DNA of 64,000 bases from Nocardioides sp. TRM66260-LWL (GTDB lineage Bacteria; Actinomycetota; Actinomycetes; Propionibacteriales; Nocardioidaceae), in the NCBI RefSeq assembly GCF_020075545.1, contig NZ_JAIQZK010000003.1, positions 186,001-250,000 of the forward strand, in the 5' to 3' direction. This document shows positions 26,058 to 35,634 of this stretch, piece by piece. The position numbers and the translations under genes are program-made. The first letter of the stretch is position 1; each line of letters opens with the position of its first letter. The notes beneath the pieces were generated by a model. That model did no database searches, was not told the origin of the DNA, and saw nothing but the letters and a program-made list of their open reading frames with translations.

Positions 26058-28640
26058 TCAGACGTCGGAGCGTCGCTCCCGGATCTCCTCGGTGAGCTCG
26101 TGGGGGTCGACCATCGAGGGGTCGATCACGAACGCCGGCAGGCTGCGACGCAGGAAGTGCACCCGCCAGCCGCGCTCGCCCGGCTCGCCGTGCATCTGGA
26201 TGCGCGTGTGCTCGGAGGAGAGGTCGAAGGAGCGCCGGGCGCCCTTCGCGACGACGTGCAGCACGTCGCCCTCGAGCCACAGCCGGGGGCGCTCGCCGCG
26301 CAGGCGCGTCCACAGGCCCGCGCTCACCGCGGCGATCAGCATCGCTGCGCCGGACGGCACGCTCAGCAGGTCGCCGGTGACGGCCAGGTAGGTGAAGGCG
26401 CCGAAGCCGAGCACCACGGCGAGCAGCAGCAGCGCGCCCCGCAGGTCGAAGGGCCGGCGCAGCTCCACCCGCTCGAGGCTCTCCTCGCGCCGGGGGCGGG
26501 GACGCTCGCTCGACGAGCGAGCGGCCGCCTCGCGGGGTGCGCCCGAGCGCGAGCCGCGGCTCAGCGGCGGCAGGTCGGGCGGCGTCGGGCGTGCGTCGGC
26601 CACCCGGGCGGACGGCGTCGGGCTCGGAGCGGCCGCGGATCCGGCGTCGGCCGTCGGGGCGTCCTCGCGGGCGGTGGCGCCGGGACGACGGGGGGCGGCG
26701 GGCTCGAGGCCGGCGCTCCACTCGATCGGCTCCTCGCCGGCCGAGCGTCCTGACGTGCGTCCGGCCGCCGGGGCGGACGCCCGCGGCAGCACCGAGTTCG
26801 GGGTCGCGACCGGCGTCACGGGCGCCACCGGCGCGACCGGGGGCAGCTCGGCAGCGGGTGCGGCCGGTGACGGCGGGGTGGCGTCCGGCGCGACCGGGCG
26901 CTCGACGGCGGGACGGCGCAGCGGCCCGCGTCGCCCCGCGGGCGTCGTCGGCGCGGAGCCGCCGGCGGTGGCCTCCAGGAGGGCGGCCCGGGCCTCCTCC
27001 AGCTCGAGGGCCAGCTCGGCGGCGCGGGCCTCGGCCTCGGCGCGCTGGCGGGTGGCGCGCTCGGCGAGCTCCGCGTGCTGGGCGATGGCGAGGTCGAGGC
27101 GCTCACGGCCCGCGCTGGCACGGGCGGCGGCCTCCTCGGCGGCGGCGCGCGCCTCCAGGGCCGCCGTGGCGGCCTCGGCGGCGATCCGCGCCCGCTCCTC
27201 GGCCTCGACCCGCGCGCGCTGGGCGTCGGCGGCGTCGTCGAGCAGCGAGCGGACGCTCTCCTCGACGCGGCCGCGCGCCTCCGCGCTGGCCTCGGCGCGG
27301 CGCAGGGCGTCGGCGGCGCGCCGCTCGGCGTCGGCGAGGGCGTCGGTGGTCTGGCGGGCCTGCTCGGTGGCGCGGGCCAGCGCGGCGTCGGCCTCCCGGC
27401 GGGCTTCGTGCGCGGCGGTGAGGCCGGACGCGAGCTCGGTGGAGCGGCGGTGCGCCGTGACGGCCGACTCCTGCGCCTCGCGGGCGGTGCGGGCCTGGTC
27501 GGCGGCGGCCCGCTCGGCCACCTCGCGCTCCTGCTGGGCGGCGAGGAGCTGCTCGGCGGTGCGGGCGAGCTCGTCCTCGACCCGGCGGCGGGCCTCGGCG
27601 GCGCGCTCGGCGGCCTCGGCCTGACGCTGCGCGGCGGCATCGGCGGCGGTGCGGGCGGCGGCCTGGTGCGCGGCGGCGTCCTCGGCGGCCTGACGGGCCA
27701 CGGCCGCCCGGGCGGCGGCCTCCTCGGCGATGGTGCGGGCCTGGAGGGCCTGCGCGGCCTGACGCGCGTGCTCCTCGGCGGCGACGTCGGCCTGCACGCG
27801 GGAGGCGTGCACCGCGGCGAGCTCGGCGGCACGGTCGGCGGCCACCCGCTCGGCCTCCGCGCGGGCCTGGGCCTGGTCGGCCGCGTGGCGCTCGGCCTCG
27901 ACGCGGGCGGCGGCCTGCTCGGCGGCGCGGGCCTCGGCCTGGCGCAGCGCCTCGCGGGCCTCCTGCAGCTCGCGCGGGTCGGGATCGACGGGGCGGGCCG
28001 GGACCGGTGCCGGGGCGAGCGGGGCGACCGGAGGCGGCAGCACGCTCTCGCTGCGCACCGGCGCGTCGGGGGCCGACGCCCGGCTCGGCACGACGCGCGC
28101 CGGGGTCTCGGCAGGCTCGACCACCGCGGCCCGGGGCTCGGCGACCGCGGCCCTGGGCTCGCCCGTCTCCGCCAGCGGCGGCTCGACCGGCTCGGCCGCC
28201 GACGCCTCGGGTGCCGGTCGCGGGTCGACGCCGCGGGCGCGGCGACGGGCGACGATCTCGGCCTGGGCGCGGGCGACCGGGTCGCCTCCGCGCGGGGCGG
28301 GCGGCTCGACCGGAGCAGGACCCGCGGGCTCGGAGGTCGTCCCGAGGGCGGCCTCGGGCGCCGCGGCGGCGTCGGAGCCCCGGCGTCGCCGGCGGGGCAC
28401 CTCGCGGCCGCGGCGGCGACCGGGCTCGCGCTCGGTGGTCACGGCCGGCGTCTCGCCGGTCTCGTCGGCGAAGAGCGTGGCGCGGGCCTCGGCGATCGGG
28501 TCGAGCCGGGTCGTGCGGGTCGGCGGCAGGCTCGCCGGGGCGCCGGACTCCTCGGCCTGCATGAGGACGGCGCGTGCCTCGGCGATCGGGTCCAGGCGGG
28601 TCCGCTCGGGCTCGTCGGGGTTTGGGGGCGCGCTGCTCAT
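26058..28640 (-). CDS. Long coiled-coil membrane protein (paralogue 2)
   Basis: An 860-residue protein with the same plan as the one at 17867-20743. The N-terminus carries a short repeated motif (TRLDPIAEARAVL, TRLDPIAEARATL and a weaker DPVARAQAEIV). Residues about 215-580 are an Ala/Arg/Glu coiled coil, followed by a Pro/Ser-rich linker, two membrane helices (about 730-785: LLLLAVVLGFGAFTYLAV and a second) and the shared C-terminal domain (SFDLSSEHTRI, GEPGERGWRVHFLRRSLPA, MVDPHELT). By eye 32 of 54 residues in that domain match the paralogue. Function unknown. The ATG at 28640 has TAGCGT 6 bp upstream. Confidence 0.88.
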   Translation of the reverse strand: MSSAPPNPDEPERTRLDPIAEARAVLMQAEESGAPASLPPTRTTRLDPIAEARATLFADETGETPAVTTEREPGRRRGREVPRRRRRGSDAAAAPEAALGTTSEPAGPAPVEPPAPRGGDPVARAQAEIVARRRARGVDPRPAPEASAAEPVEPPLAETGEPRAAVAEPRAAVVEPAETPARVVPSRASAPDAPVRSESVLPPPVAPLAPAPVPARPVDPDPRELQEAREALRQAEARAAEQAAARVEAERHAADQAQARAEAERVAADRAAELAAVHASRVQADVAAEEHARQAAQALQARTIAEEAAARAAVARQAAEDAAAHQAAARTAADAAAQRQAEAAERAAEARRRVEDELARTAEQLLAAQQEREVAERAAADQARTAREAQESAVTAHRRSTELASGLTAAHEARREADAALARATEQARQTTDALADAERRAADALRRAEASAEARGRVEESVRSLLDDAADAQRARVEAEERARIAAEAATAALEARAAAEEAAARASAGRERLDLAIAQHAELAERATRQRAEAEARAAELALELEEARAALLEATAGGSAPTTPAGRRGPLRRPAVERPVAPDATPPSPAAPAAELPPVAPVAPVTPVATPNSVLPRASAPAAGRTSGRSAGEEPIEWSAGLEPAAPRRPGATAREDAPTADAGSAAAPSPTPSARVADARPTPPDLPPLSRGSRSGAPREAAARSSSERPRPRREESLERVELRRPFDLRGALLLLAVVLGFGAFTYLAVTGDLLSVPSGAAMLIAAVSAGLWTRLRGERPRLWLEGDVLHVVAKGARRSFDLSSEHTRIQMHGEPGERGWRVHFLRRSLPAFVIDPSMVDPHELTEEIRERRSDV

Positions 28641-28646
28641 GGGACG

Positions 28647-28652
28647 ACGCTA
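28647..28652 (-). promoter_or_regulatory. Candidate -10 element for coiled-coil paralogue 2
   Basis: TAGCGT on the minus strand ends 6 bp before the ATG at 28640. Confidence 0.5.
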
Positions 28653-28740
28653 GACCAGCCCTCCGTCGGGCGAGGCACGAATCCGTCCCTTGAGGCCTCC
28701 GTCATGCCCGCCCAGACGCGGGACGCGCCGGCGGTCGACC

Positions 28741-29847
28741 TCAGTCCGGGGCCCCCGCGGGGGCGAGGGCGGGCAGGTCGAGCAGCGCGGGATCCTCCTC
28801 GACCCCGGTGCGCAGGCGGCGCAGGTCGACGCGCACCATCCGCTCGACCTCGGCGCGCAGCGGGACGGTCGGTCGCCACCCGAGGACCGCCTCGGCGCGG
28901 CTGGCGTCCCCGCACACGCCGGTGACGTCGCGGGGCCGTGCGGTGTCCGGGCCGCCGACGACCAGGGCGGCGTCCGTGCGGCCGCCGGAGGTGTCCACGG
29001 ACTCGCGCGCGGCGGCGTCGGCCGCCCACTCCGCGATCTCGCCGAGCGTGTGGGCCCGGCCGGTGGCGACGACGAGGTCCTCGGTGCGCTCGACGGCGGC
29101 CGCGGCCGCGAAGGCGCGCATCAGGTCGGGGGCGGACCCCCAGTCGCGGGCCACCGAGGGATCGCGGACCGCCACGACCTCGCGGCGTCCGAGCGCGCGC
29201 TCCGCGCTCTGCCGGACGATCTGGCGCAGCACGAAGCGCGGCGCGTGCAGCGGGCTCGTGTGACCGAAGAGCACCAGGCTGGTGGCGTCGAGGCCCCGCG
29301 ACCTCGCGGCGACGACGGCCTCGTGCGCGCGGGCCTTGGCCTCGCCGTAGGGGGAGACGGGGCGCAGCGGGCTGTGCTCGTCGAGCAGCGCGCCGGGGAC
29401 GGCGGCGCCGAAGATCTCCGAGCTCGACGCGAAGAGCAGGCGCGGGGCGCGGCCGTGCCGCTGGGCGTGCTCCTCCAGCCGGGCGAGCATCCGCACGACC
29501 GCACGGTGGTTGACCTCGTCGGTGAGGTCGCGCTGCTGCCAGGAGTCGCCGACGGAGCTGAGCGCCGCGAGGTGGTGGACGACGTCGGGCAGGTGCTGCT
29601 CGAGCAGCTGCGCGAACGTGGCGTCGTCGCGCACGTCGAGCGCGGCCAGCCGCAGGCGGTCGGACCGGGGCAGGTGCACCAGGTGGGGCGAGCGGTGCTC
29701 CGGCAGCCAGGTGCCGACGACGACGTGCCCGGCGGCGTGCAGCGCGCGGGCCAGGTGGACGCCGTCCTGTCCCGTCACGCCCGTGACGAGGTGGACCGAC
29801 GCCGGGAGCCGGGCGTCGGCGCTCGACGGGGTCCGCTGCTGCCACAT
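28741..29847 (-). CDS. NAD(P)-dependent epimerase/dehydratase, GDP-mannose dehydratase-like
   Basis: A 368-residue extended short-chain dehydrogenase. The Rossmann motif VTGVTGQDGVHLARAL has the GQDG form typical of GDP-mannose 4,6-dehydratases. FASSSEIFG and the catalytic Y-x3-K (SPYGEAKARAHEA) are present, and ARDWGSAPDLMRA resembles the GMD block RDWGYAxEYV. It is clearly more divergent than the gmd at 32433, so it may act on a different nucleotide sugar or as a partner reductase/epimerase. I chose the ATG at 29847 because TAGGGT lies 8 bp upstream; longer forms extend into promoter-like DNA. Confidence 0.82.
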   Translation of the reverse strand: MWQQRTPSSADARLPASVHLVTGVTGQDGVHLARALHAAGHVVVGTWLPEHRSPHLVHLPRSDRLRLAALDVRDDATFAQLLEQHLPDVVHHLAALSSVGDSWQQRDLTDEVNHRAVVRMLARLEEHAQRHGRAPRLLFASSSEIFGAAVPGALLDEHSPLRPVSPYGEAKARAHEAVVAARSRGLDATSLVLFGHTSPLHAPRFVLRQIVRQSAERALGRREVVAVRDPSVARDWGSAPDLMRAFAAAAAVERTEDLVVATGRAHTLGEIAEWAADAAARESVDTSGGRTDAALVVGGPDTARPRDVTGVCGDASRAEAVLGWRPTVPLRAEVERMVRVDLRRLRTGVEEDPALLDLPALAPAGAPD

Positions 29848-29855
29848 GGAGGCGG

Positions 29856-29861
29856 ACCCTA
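29856..29861 (-). promoter_or_regulatory. Candidate -10 element for the GMD-like epimerase
   Basis: TAGGGT on the minus strand ends 8 bp before the ATG at 29847. Confidence 0.4.
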
Positions 29862-30045
29862 CGGCACCGCCGCGCGGGCCCCCCGAGCGTCCGATCGGCG
29901 GCCCGGTCCGTGCGCGTTCCCCCCGGAGCAGGTGTCTCACCCGTCCAGGCTGCGGCGTTCCTGCACGCGGGACCTGCCCGCTGTGGTTTCCTTGGCCGCA
30001 GTGTCCGTCCGAGGCCCCCCGGCCTCACCTCCCCGGGAGCACCCC

Positions 30046-30474
30046 ATGAAGAAGATCCTCGCGGCCCTGTCGGTCGTGCTCATGCTCGTCGCCGGCGTCT
30101 TCGCGACCGCGGGCACCGCCACCGCGGCGGACCCCTACCCGGGCCCGGGCGCCAAGACCGAGCTGTTCCTGAAGCCGCTGTCCTCGCCGAAGCCCGGCAA
30201 GGCGTTCCGCATCGGTGCCAGCGTCATCGCCCGGGCGGCCAGCCCGAGCCGCCCGAACGGCGTCCTGACCGTCTCGGTCGTCCGTGACGGCGCCAAGGCC
30301 AAGGCCTCGGCCACCTCCTTCAGCGGTCGCGTCGTCATCCGCCAGGGCCGCGGCTACATCCGCGTGCCGGCCCTCGCGAGCGGCAGCTACACCGTCCGCG
30401 CGACGTTCTCGCCGTCGAACAAGACCCGCTACCAGCGCGCCAGCGCCGCCCTGGTCATCCGGGTCTCCCGCTGA
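30046..30474 (+). CDS. Small secreted Ig-like-domain protein
   Basis: A 142-residue protein with a clear Sec signal peptide (MKKILAALSVVLMLVAGVFA, cleavage probably after TATAA). It is followed by a single beta-rich domain resembling bacterial Ig-like folds (VLTVSVVRDGAKAKA, GSYTVRATFSPSNKTRYQRA). It is Lys/Arg-rich, with no cell-wall anchor or membrane helix after the signal. The ATG follows GGGAG. It forms a single-gene unit ended by a near-perfect terminator, so it may be highly expressed. The role is unknown; it could be a loose cell-surface component. Confidence 0.85.
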   Translation: MKKILAALSVVLMLVAGVFATAGTATAADPYPGPGAKTELFLKPLSSPKPGKAFRIGASVIARAASPSRPNGVLTVSVVRDGAKAKASATSFSGRVVIRQGRGYIRVPALASGSYTVRATFSPSNKTRYQRASAALVIRVSR

Positions 30475-30485
30475 TCCACCTCGTC

Positions 30486-30518
30486 GAGCCCCGGTCCGCG
30501 TGACGCGGACCGGGGCTC
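30486..30518 (+). terminator. Perfect 15-bp stem terminator after the secreted protein
   Basis: Arms GAGCCCCGGTCCGCG (30486-30500) and its exact complement (30504-30518) flank loop TGA, 11 bp after the stop. GTTCGTCCT follows, a weak T-containing tail. Confidence 0.85.
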
Positions 30519-30561
30519 GTTCGTCCTGCCCGCACCACGCCCCGCCAGGAGCAGTCGCGCC

Positions 30562-32352
30562 ATGAGCCAGTCCGAGCCGGCACCGTCCTCCGACTCCCCG
30601 GCCGACGTCGCCGCCCGTCGCGGTCGTCGGCGCCGCCTGCTGCGGGTCCTGCTCGTCGCGGTCGTGCTCGTCGGCGCGTGGGCGGCGTGGACCGGCTGGC
30701 TGGCCTGGACGGCCCGCGGCGACCTGACCAGCGCGAGCGCCGACGCCCAGCGGCTGCGGGCGGCCGTCACCTCCGGTGACCGGGGGGCCGCCGACGCCGC
30801 CGCCGCCGACCTGCGCGGCCACACCCGCGGCGCCGCGGACGCGACCGGGGGCTGGGCGTGGGGCCTCGCGACCCTGCTGCCGCGCTACGGCGACGACGCC
30901 GCGGCGGTGCGAGCCGCCAGCCGCGCCCTCGCCGGCCTCGCCGAGGACGGCGTGCCCGGCCTGCTGAAGGCCTCGGACGGCGTCGACGCGCTGACCCCGC
31001 GCGACGGCCGGATCGACGTCGAGGCCCTCACCGCGCTGCGCCCGCCCGTGGCCGACGGCGCGGCCGCCGCGCGGGCGGCCGCCGCCGACCTCGACGGCGT
31101 CGCCTCCGGCGGGCTCGTGCCGGCGCTGCGGGGGCGGTTCGACGAGCTGCGCACCCAGGTCGACGACCTGCGCAGCGGTCTCGACGCCGCCGATCGCGCG
31201 CTGGGCGTCCTGCCCGGCCTGCTCGGCGGCGACGGCCAGCGCCGGTACCTGCTGGTCTTCCAGAACAACGCCGAGATCCGAGCGACCGGCGGCCTCCCCG
31301 GGGCCGTGGCGGTCCTCGACGCCGACCGGGGCCGGATCTCGCTCGGCCCCCAGGTCGCCGGGCGCGAGGTGGGCGGGGCGGACCAGCGGATCTCCCGCGC
31401 CGAGGCCGCGGTCTTCGGCCCCCAGATGGGCCAGTACTTCCTCGACGCCGGCTTCACCCCCGACTTCCCGCGGGCCGCGCAGCTGATGCGCGATCGCTGG
31501 CTCGCCGCCCGCGGCGGCCGGATCGACGGCGTGGTCGCCCTCGACGCCGTCACGACCGCCGGCCTGCTGCGCGCCACCGGGCCGGTCGACGTCGAGGGCG
31601 TGCGGCTCGACGCCGACAACGCGGTCGACGAGCTGCTCGCCGGCGTCTACCGCCGCTTCCCCGACCCCGACCGCCAGGACGCCTTCTTCCAGGGCGTCAC
31701 GAGCGCGGTCTTCGCGAAGATCACCTCCGGTCAGGTCGACGCGCGGCGGCTCGTCGAGTCGCTGGCCGACGCGGCCGGGGACGGCCGGCTGCTCGTGGCG
31801 TCGCAGGACGAGCAGGAGCAGCAGGTGCTCGCGGCCGCGGCGGTCGGGGGCGACCTGGCCCGCGGCCCGCACCGCGACGACGTCGTCGTGGCCCTCAACG
31901 ACGCCACCGGCGCCAAGATGTCGACCTACCTGCGCACCTCGATGCGGCTGCGCCCGCAGACCTGCGCCGACGGCGTCCGCACGCTGCGCGGCTCGGTGCG
32001 GCTCACCTCGATCGCGCCGGCCGACGCGGGCCGCTCGCTGCCGTCCTACGTCACCGGCGGGGGAGCCTTCGACGTCACGCCCGGGAACCAGGTCGTCCGC
32101 GTGCACCTGCTCGCGCCGCCGGGACGCACGCTGGAGCGCGTCACCATCGACCGCACCGTGCGCGAGGTGCCGCCGGTCGAGCTCGACGGACGCTCGACGA
32201 CGACGCTCTTCATCGAGCTGCGTCCGGGGCAGACCACGACGGTCTCCTACGACCTCCCGGGCGCGGCCGACGCGCCCGCGACCCGCGCAGTGGTGACCCC
32301 CGGCGTCGCCGGCGCGACCTCCACCGCCGCGTACGCGGGCACCTGCGGCTGA
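30562..32352 (+). CDS. DUF4012 membrane-anchored protein
   Basis: A 596-residue protein with one N-terminal membrane helix ([24 protein letters not shown]) and a large outside domain. The DUF4012 hallmark [19 protein letters not shown] is present, and the region after it ([12 protein letters not shown]) fits the family. DUF4012 genes often sit in actinobacterial polysaccharide loci, but their activity is unknown. It opens the exopolysaccharide region here and lies 80 bp before gmd on the same strand. The ATG has AGGAGC upstream. Confidence 0.9.
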   Translation: MSQSEPAPSSDSPADVAARRGRRRRLLRVLLVAVVLVGAWAAWTGWLAWTARGDLTSASADAQRLRAAVTSGDRGAADAAAADLRGHTRGAADATGGWAWGLATLLPRYGDDAAAVRAASRALAGLAEDGVPGLLKASDGVDALTPRDGRIDVEALTALRPPVADGAAAARAAAADLDGVASGGLVPALRGRFDELRTQVDDLRSGLDAADRALGVLPGLLGGDGQRRYLLVFQNNAEIRATGGLPGAVAVLDADRGRISLGPQVAGREVGGADQRISRAEAAVFGPQMGQYFLDAGFTPDFPRAAQLMRDRWLAARGGRIDGVVALDAVTTAGLLRATGPVDVEGVRLDADNAVDELLAGVYRRFPDPDRQDAFFQGVTSAVFAKITSGQVDARRLVESLADAAGDGRLLVASQDEQEQQVLAAAAVGGDLARGPHRDDVVVALNDATGAKMSTYLRTSMRLRPQTCADGVRTLRGSVRLTSIAPADAGRSLPSYVTGGGAFDVTPGNQVVRVHLLAPPGRTLERVTIDRTVREVPPVELDGRSTTTLFIELRPGQTTTVSYDLPGAADAPATRAVVTPGVAGATSTAAYAGTCG

Positions 32353-32432
32353 CGCCCCGCGGCCACCTCCCCACCGATCCCGTTCCGCCGAACCCTCCCC
32401 GCAACCCTCCCCGACCCTGTGAGGATCTCCCC

Positions 32433-33503
32433 GTGACCCCGAACGCCTCCCCGCCGCCCGCCGGCTCCACCGCCCCGCGCCGCGCGCTCGTCACGGGCAT
32501 CACCGGGCAGGACGGGTCGTACCTGGCCGAGCTGCTGCTGGCGAAGGGGTACGAGGTGCACGGGCTGATCCGGCGGGCCTCGACCTTCAACACCTCCCGG
32601 ATCGACCACCTCTACGTCGACCCGCACGACGACGACGCCCGGCTGTTCCTGCACTACGCCGATCTGACCGACGGCTCCCGGCTCGCGGCGCTGGTCAGCG
32701 AGATCCGGCCCGACGAGGTGTACAACCTGGCGGCGCAGTCGCACGTGCGGGTGTCCTTCGACGAGCCCGAGCACACCGCCGACGTGACCGGCAGCGGCAC
32801 GGTGCGGATGCTCGAGGCGGTGCGGCAGTCCGGCGTCGACGCGCGGTTCTACCAGGCGTCCTCGAGCGAGCTCTACGGCTCCACGCAGCCCCCGCAGAGC
32901 GAGACGACCCCGTTCCACCCTCGCTCGCCGTACGCGGCGGCGAAGCTCTACAGCTACTGGATCACGAAGAACTACCGCGAGGCGTACGGGATGTTCGCGG
33001 TGAACGGGATCCTGTTCAACCACGAGTCGCCGCGGCGGGGCGAGACGTTCGTGACCCGCAAGATCACCCGCGCGGTGGCGGCGATCAAGGCGGGGCGTCA
33101 GCAGCACCTGTACATGGGCAACCTGGACGCGGTGCGCGACTGGGGGTACGCCGCGGAGTACGTCGAGGGCATGTGGCGGATGCTCCAGGTCGACGAGCCG
33201 GACGACTTCGTGCTGGCCACGGGGGTGGGCATCACGGTGCGGGAGTTCCTGGAGATCAGCTTCGGTCACGTGGGCCTGGACTGGGAGGAGCACGTGCGGT
33301 TCGACGAGCGGTACCTGCGGCCCACCGAGGTCGATGCGCTGATCGGGGACCCGTCCAAGGCGCGGGAGGGGCTGGGCTGGGAGGCGAGCGTGGACGGTCG
33401 GGCGCTGGCGCGGCTGATGGTCGAGGCCGACGTCGAGGCGCTGGAGCACGAGGGCCGGCCGTGGGTCGACCGCGTCCGGCTGCCCAGCTGGGGCACCGCG
33501 TGA
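32433..33503 (+). CDS. gmd: GDP-mannose 4,6-dehydratase
   Basis: Predicted 356-residue enzyme that converts GDP-mannose to GDP-4-keto-6-deoxymannose, the first step to GDP-fucose. Marks: [19 protein letters not shown] (NADP-binding), [17 protein letters not shown], the catalytic block [12 protein letters not shown] and [21 protein letters not shown] (Y-x3-K), [20 protein letters not shown] and [17 protein letters not shown]. The GTG follows GAGGA. The stop overlaps the next start (GTGA), forming an operon with the GDP-fucose synthase. Confidence 0.97.
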   Translation: MTPNASPPPAGSTAPRRALVTGITGQDGSYLAELLLAKGYEVHGLIRRASTFNTSRIDHLYVDPHDDDARLFLHYADLTDGSRLAALVSEIRPDEVYNLAAQSHVRVSFDEPEHTADVTGSGTVRMLEAVRQSGVDARFYQASSSELYGSTQPPQSETTPFHPRSPYAAAKLYSYWITKNYREAYGMFAVNGILFNHESPRRGETFVTRKITRAVAAIKAGRQQHLYMGNLDAVRDWGYAAEYVEGMWRMLQVDEPDDFVLATGVGITVREFLEISFGHVGLDWEEHVRFDERYLRPTEVDALIGDPSKAREGLGWEASVDGRALARLMVEADVEALEHEGRPWVDRVRLPSWGTA

Positions 33504-34462
33504 GCACCCCGCTGGACCGCTCGGCGCCGTTCTACGTCGCCGGCCACCGCGGCCTGGTGGGCAGCGCGCTGTGGCGCACCCTCGAGGCCGCGGGGTTCGA
33601 GCGGCTGATCGGCCGCACGTCCGCCGAGCTCGACCTGCGCGACCGACGCGCGGTGTTCGCGTTCTTCGCCGAGCAGCGCCCGCGGCACGTGGCGCTGGCC
33701 GCGGCGAAGGTCGGCGGCATCGCCGCGAACGCCGCCTACCCGGTGGAGTTCCTCTCCGAGAACCTGCAGATCCAGACGAACGTCATGGACGCCGCGCTCG
33801 AGCACGGCGTCGAGCGGCTGCTGTTCCTGGGCTCCTCGTGCATCTACCCGCGGCTCGCGCCCCAGCCGCTGCGGGAGGAGTACCTGCTCACCGGGCCGCT
33901 GGAGCCGACCAACGACGCCTACGCGATCGCGAAGATCGCCGGCATCCTCGGGGTGCAGGCGGTGCGCCGCCAGCACGGGCTGCGCTGGATCTCCGCGATG
34001 CCGACCAACCTCTACGGCCCCGGCGACAACTTCTCGCCCACCGGCTCGCACGTGCTGCCGGCGCTGATCCGCCGCTACGACGAGGCCGTCCGCACCGGGG
34101 CCCGGGTCGTGGAGAACTGGGGCACCGGCACGCCGCGGCGCGAGTTCCTGCACGTCGACGACATGGCCGAGGCCTGCCTGTTCCTGCTCGAGCACTACGA
34201 CGGCGACGCGCAGGTCAACGTCGGGGTGGGCAGCGACGTGACGATCCGCGAGATCGCCGAGGTCGTCGCCGAGCTGGTCGGCTACGACGGCGAGGTGCGC
34301 TGGGACGACACCAAGCCCGACGGCACGCCGCAGAAGCTGATGGACGTCTCGCTCCTGAACGGCCTCGGCTGGCGGGCGCGCATCGACCTGCGCACCGGGC
34401 TGGAGAGCACCATCGCCTGGTACCGGCAGCAGGTGGAGCGCGGGGAGCTGCTCCGCGCATGA
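33500..34462 (+). CDS. fcl: GDP-L-fucose synthase
   Basis: Predicted 320-residue epimerase/reductase that completes GDP-L-fucose from the Gmd product. Marks: [64 protein letters not shown] (catalytic Y-x3-K) and [19 protein letters not shown]. It uses the GTG at 33500, overlapping the gmd stop by 4 bp. Together the pair should make an activated 6-deoxyhexose for the surface polymer. Confidence 0.96.
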   Translation: MSTPLDRSAPFYVAGHRGLVGSALWRTLEAAGFERLIGRTSAELDLRDRRAVFAFFAEQRPRHVALAAAKVGGIAANAAYPVEFLSENLQIQTNVMDAALEHGVERLLFLGSSCIYPRLAPQPLREEYLLTGPLEPTNDAYAIAKIAGILGVQAVRRQHGLRWISAMPTNLYGPGDNFSPTGSHVLPALIRRYDEAVRTGARVVENWGTGTPRREFLHVDDMAEACLFLLEHYDGDAQVNVGVGSDVTIREIAEVVAELVGYDGEVRWDDTKPDGTPQKLMDVSLLNGLGWRARIDLRTGLESTIAWYRQQVERGELLRA

Positions 34463-35634
34463 GCCTGCGCGTCGTCGTCCTCGGCAACTACGGGCCGGAC
34501 GCCCAGCAGAGCATGCGTCGCTTCGCGGACTGGCTGGTGGAGGCGGCCCGGGCGAGCGGGGCCGAGGTCGAGCTGCGCGTCCCGCCGGCGATCGCCGGGC
34601 GGGGAGCGGCCGAGGGGTCGGCGCGGCACAAGTGGGGCGGGTGGCTCGACAAGCTCGTCGTCTTCCCGCTGCTGCTGCTCCTGCGCCGCCCGCTCGACGC
34701 GGCGTCCGATCGGCTGCGCGGCCGTCGGACCGTTCACCACGTCGCGGACCACTCCAACGCGCCCTGGCTGGCGGTGCTGCCCGCGGATCGGTCGGTGATC
34801 ACCTGCCACGACGTGCTCGCGATCGCCGGCGCGCTCGGCGACGCCGACGCGCACTGCCCGGCCTCGCGCACCGGCGTGTGGCTGCAGCGGTGGATCCTGC
34901 GGCACCTGGGCCGGGCCCGCCGGGTCGTGTGCGTCTCCGCGGCCACCCTGGCCGGTCTCGAGCGGCTCGCCCCGGCGTCCGCCGTGGGGCCCGTGACGCG
35001 GGTCGTCGTGCCCAACGCGCTCAACGCCCCCTTCGCGCCGCCGGAGCCGGCCGCCGCAGGGGAGCTGCTCGCCGCGCGCGGGCTGCCCCGGCTGGCGGAG
35101 GCGCCCTACGTGCTGCACGTCGGCTCGGCGCTGGAGCGGAAGAACCGGCAGCTGGTCGTCCGCCTGCTGGCGGCGGGCTGGGACGGCGACGCGGTGCTCG
35201 CGGGACGTCCGATCGAGCCCGCGCTGCGTGCACTGGCCGAGGAGCTGGACGTCGCGGATCGGCTGCACGAGCTCGTCGATCCCACCCACGACGAGCTGGT
35301 CGCCGCCTACGGCCTGGCGCACGCGCTGGTCTTCCCGTCCTACGCCGAGGGCTTCGGGTGGCCCGTGGCCGAGGCGCAGGCCTGCGGGACGCCGGTGGTC
35401 GCGAGCAGCCGGCCGCCCATGCCCGAGGTCGGAGGACCCGACGCGCGCTACGCCGACCCGGACGACGTCGCCGGCTTCGCCGCCCACCTGCAGGCGCTGC
35501 GCGAGCCCGGGGCCCGTGCCGCCCAGGCGGCCGCCGGTCTGGCCAACGTGCGCCGCTTCGCCGACGCGGACGTCCGCGCCGCCTATCGTGACGTGCACCG
35601 GGCCGCGGCGGCCGGACGGGAGGGGGCGGCGTGA
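34459..35634 (+). CDS. Glycosyltransferase family 4 protein
   Basis: A 391-residue GT-B enzyme. The acceptor-side N-terminal domain (VVVLGNYGPDAQQSMRRFAD) and the donor-side domain (YVLHVGSALERKNRQLVVRLL, PSYAEGFGWPVAEAQACGTPVVAS) are both present, with the E-x7-E motif in EGFGWPVAE. It probably transfers a mannose- or fucose-type residue, given its operon. The ATG overlaps the fcl stop by 4 bp. It is related to mannosyltransferases of polymer assembly, but specificity cannot be read from sequence. Confidence 0.88.
   Translation: MSLRVVVLGNYGPDAQQSMRRFADWLVEAARASGAEVELRVPPAIAGRGAAEGSARHKWGGWLDKLVVFPLLLLLRRPLDAASDRLRGRRTVHHVADHSNAPWLAVLPADRSVITCHDVLAIAGALGDADAHCPASRTGVWLQRWILRHLGRARRVVCVSAATLAGLERLAPASAVGPVTRVVVPNALNAPFAPPEPAAAGELLAARGLPRLAEAPYVLHVGSALERKNRQLVVRLLAAGWDGDAVLAGRPIEPALRALAEELDVADRLHELVDPTHDELVAAYGLAHALVFPSYAEGFGWPVAEAQACGTPVVASSRPPMPEVGGPDARYADPDDVAGFAAHLQALREPGARAAQAAAGLANVRRFADADVRAAYRDVHRAAAAGREGAA

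Noticed and set aside
27075..28925. 616-residue Gly/Arg-rich open frame opposite coiled-coil paralogue 2
   Set aside because: The same antisense effect; it runs through the promoter of the real gene.
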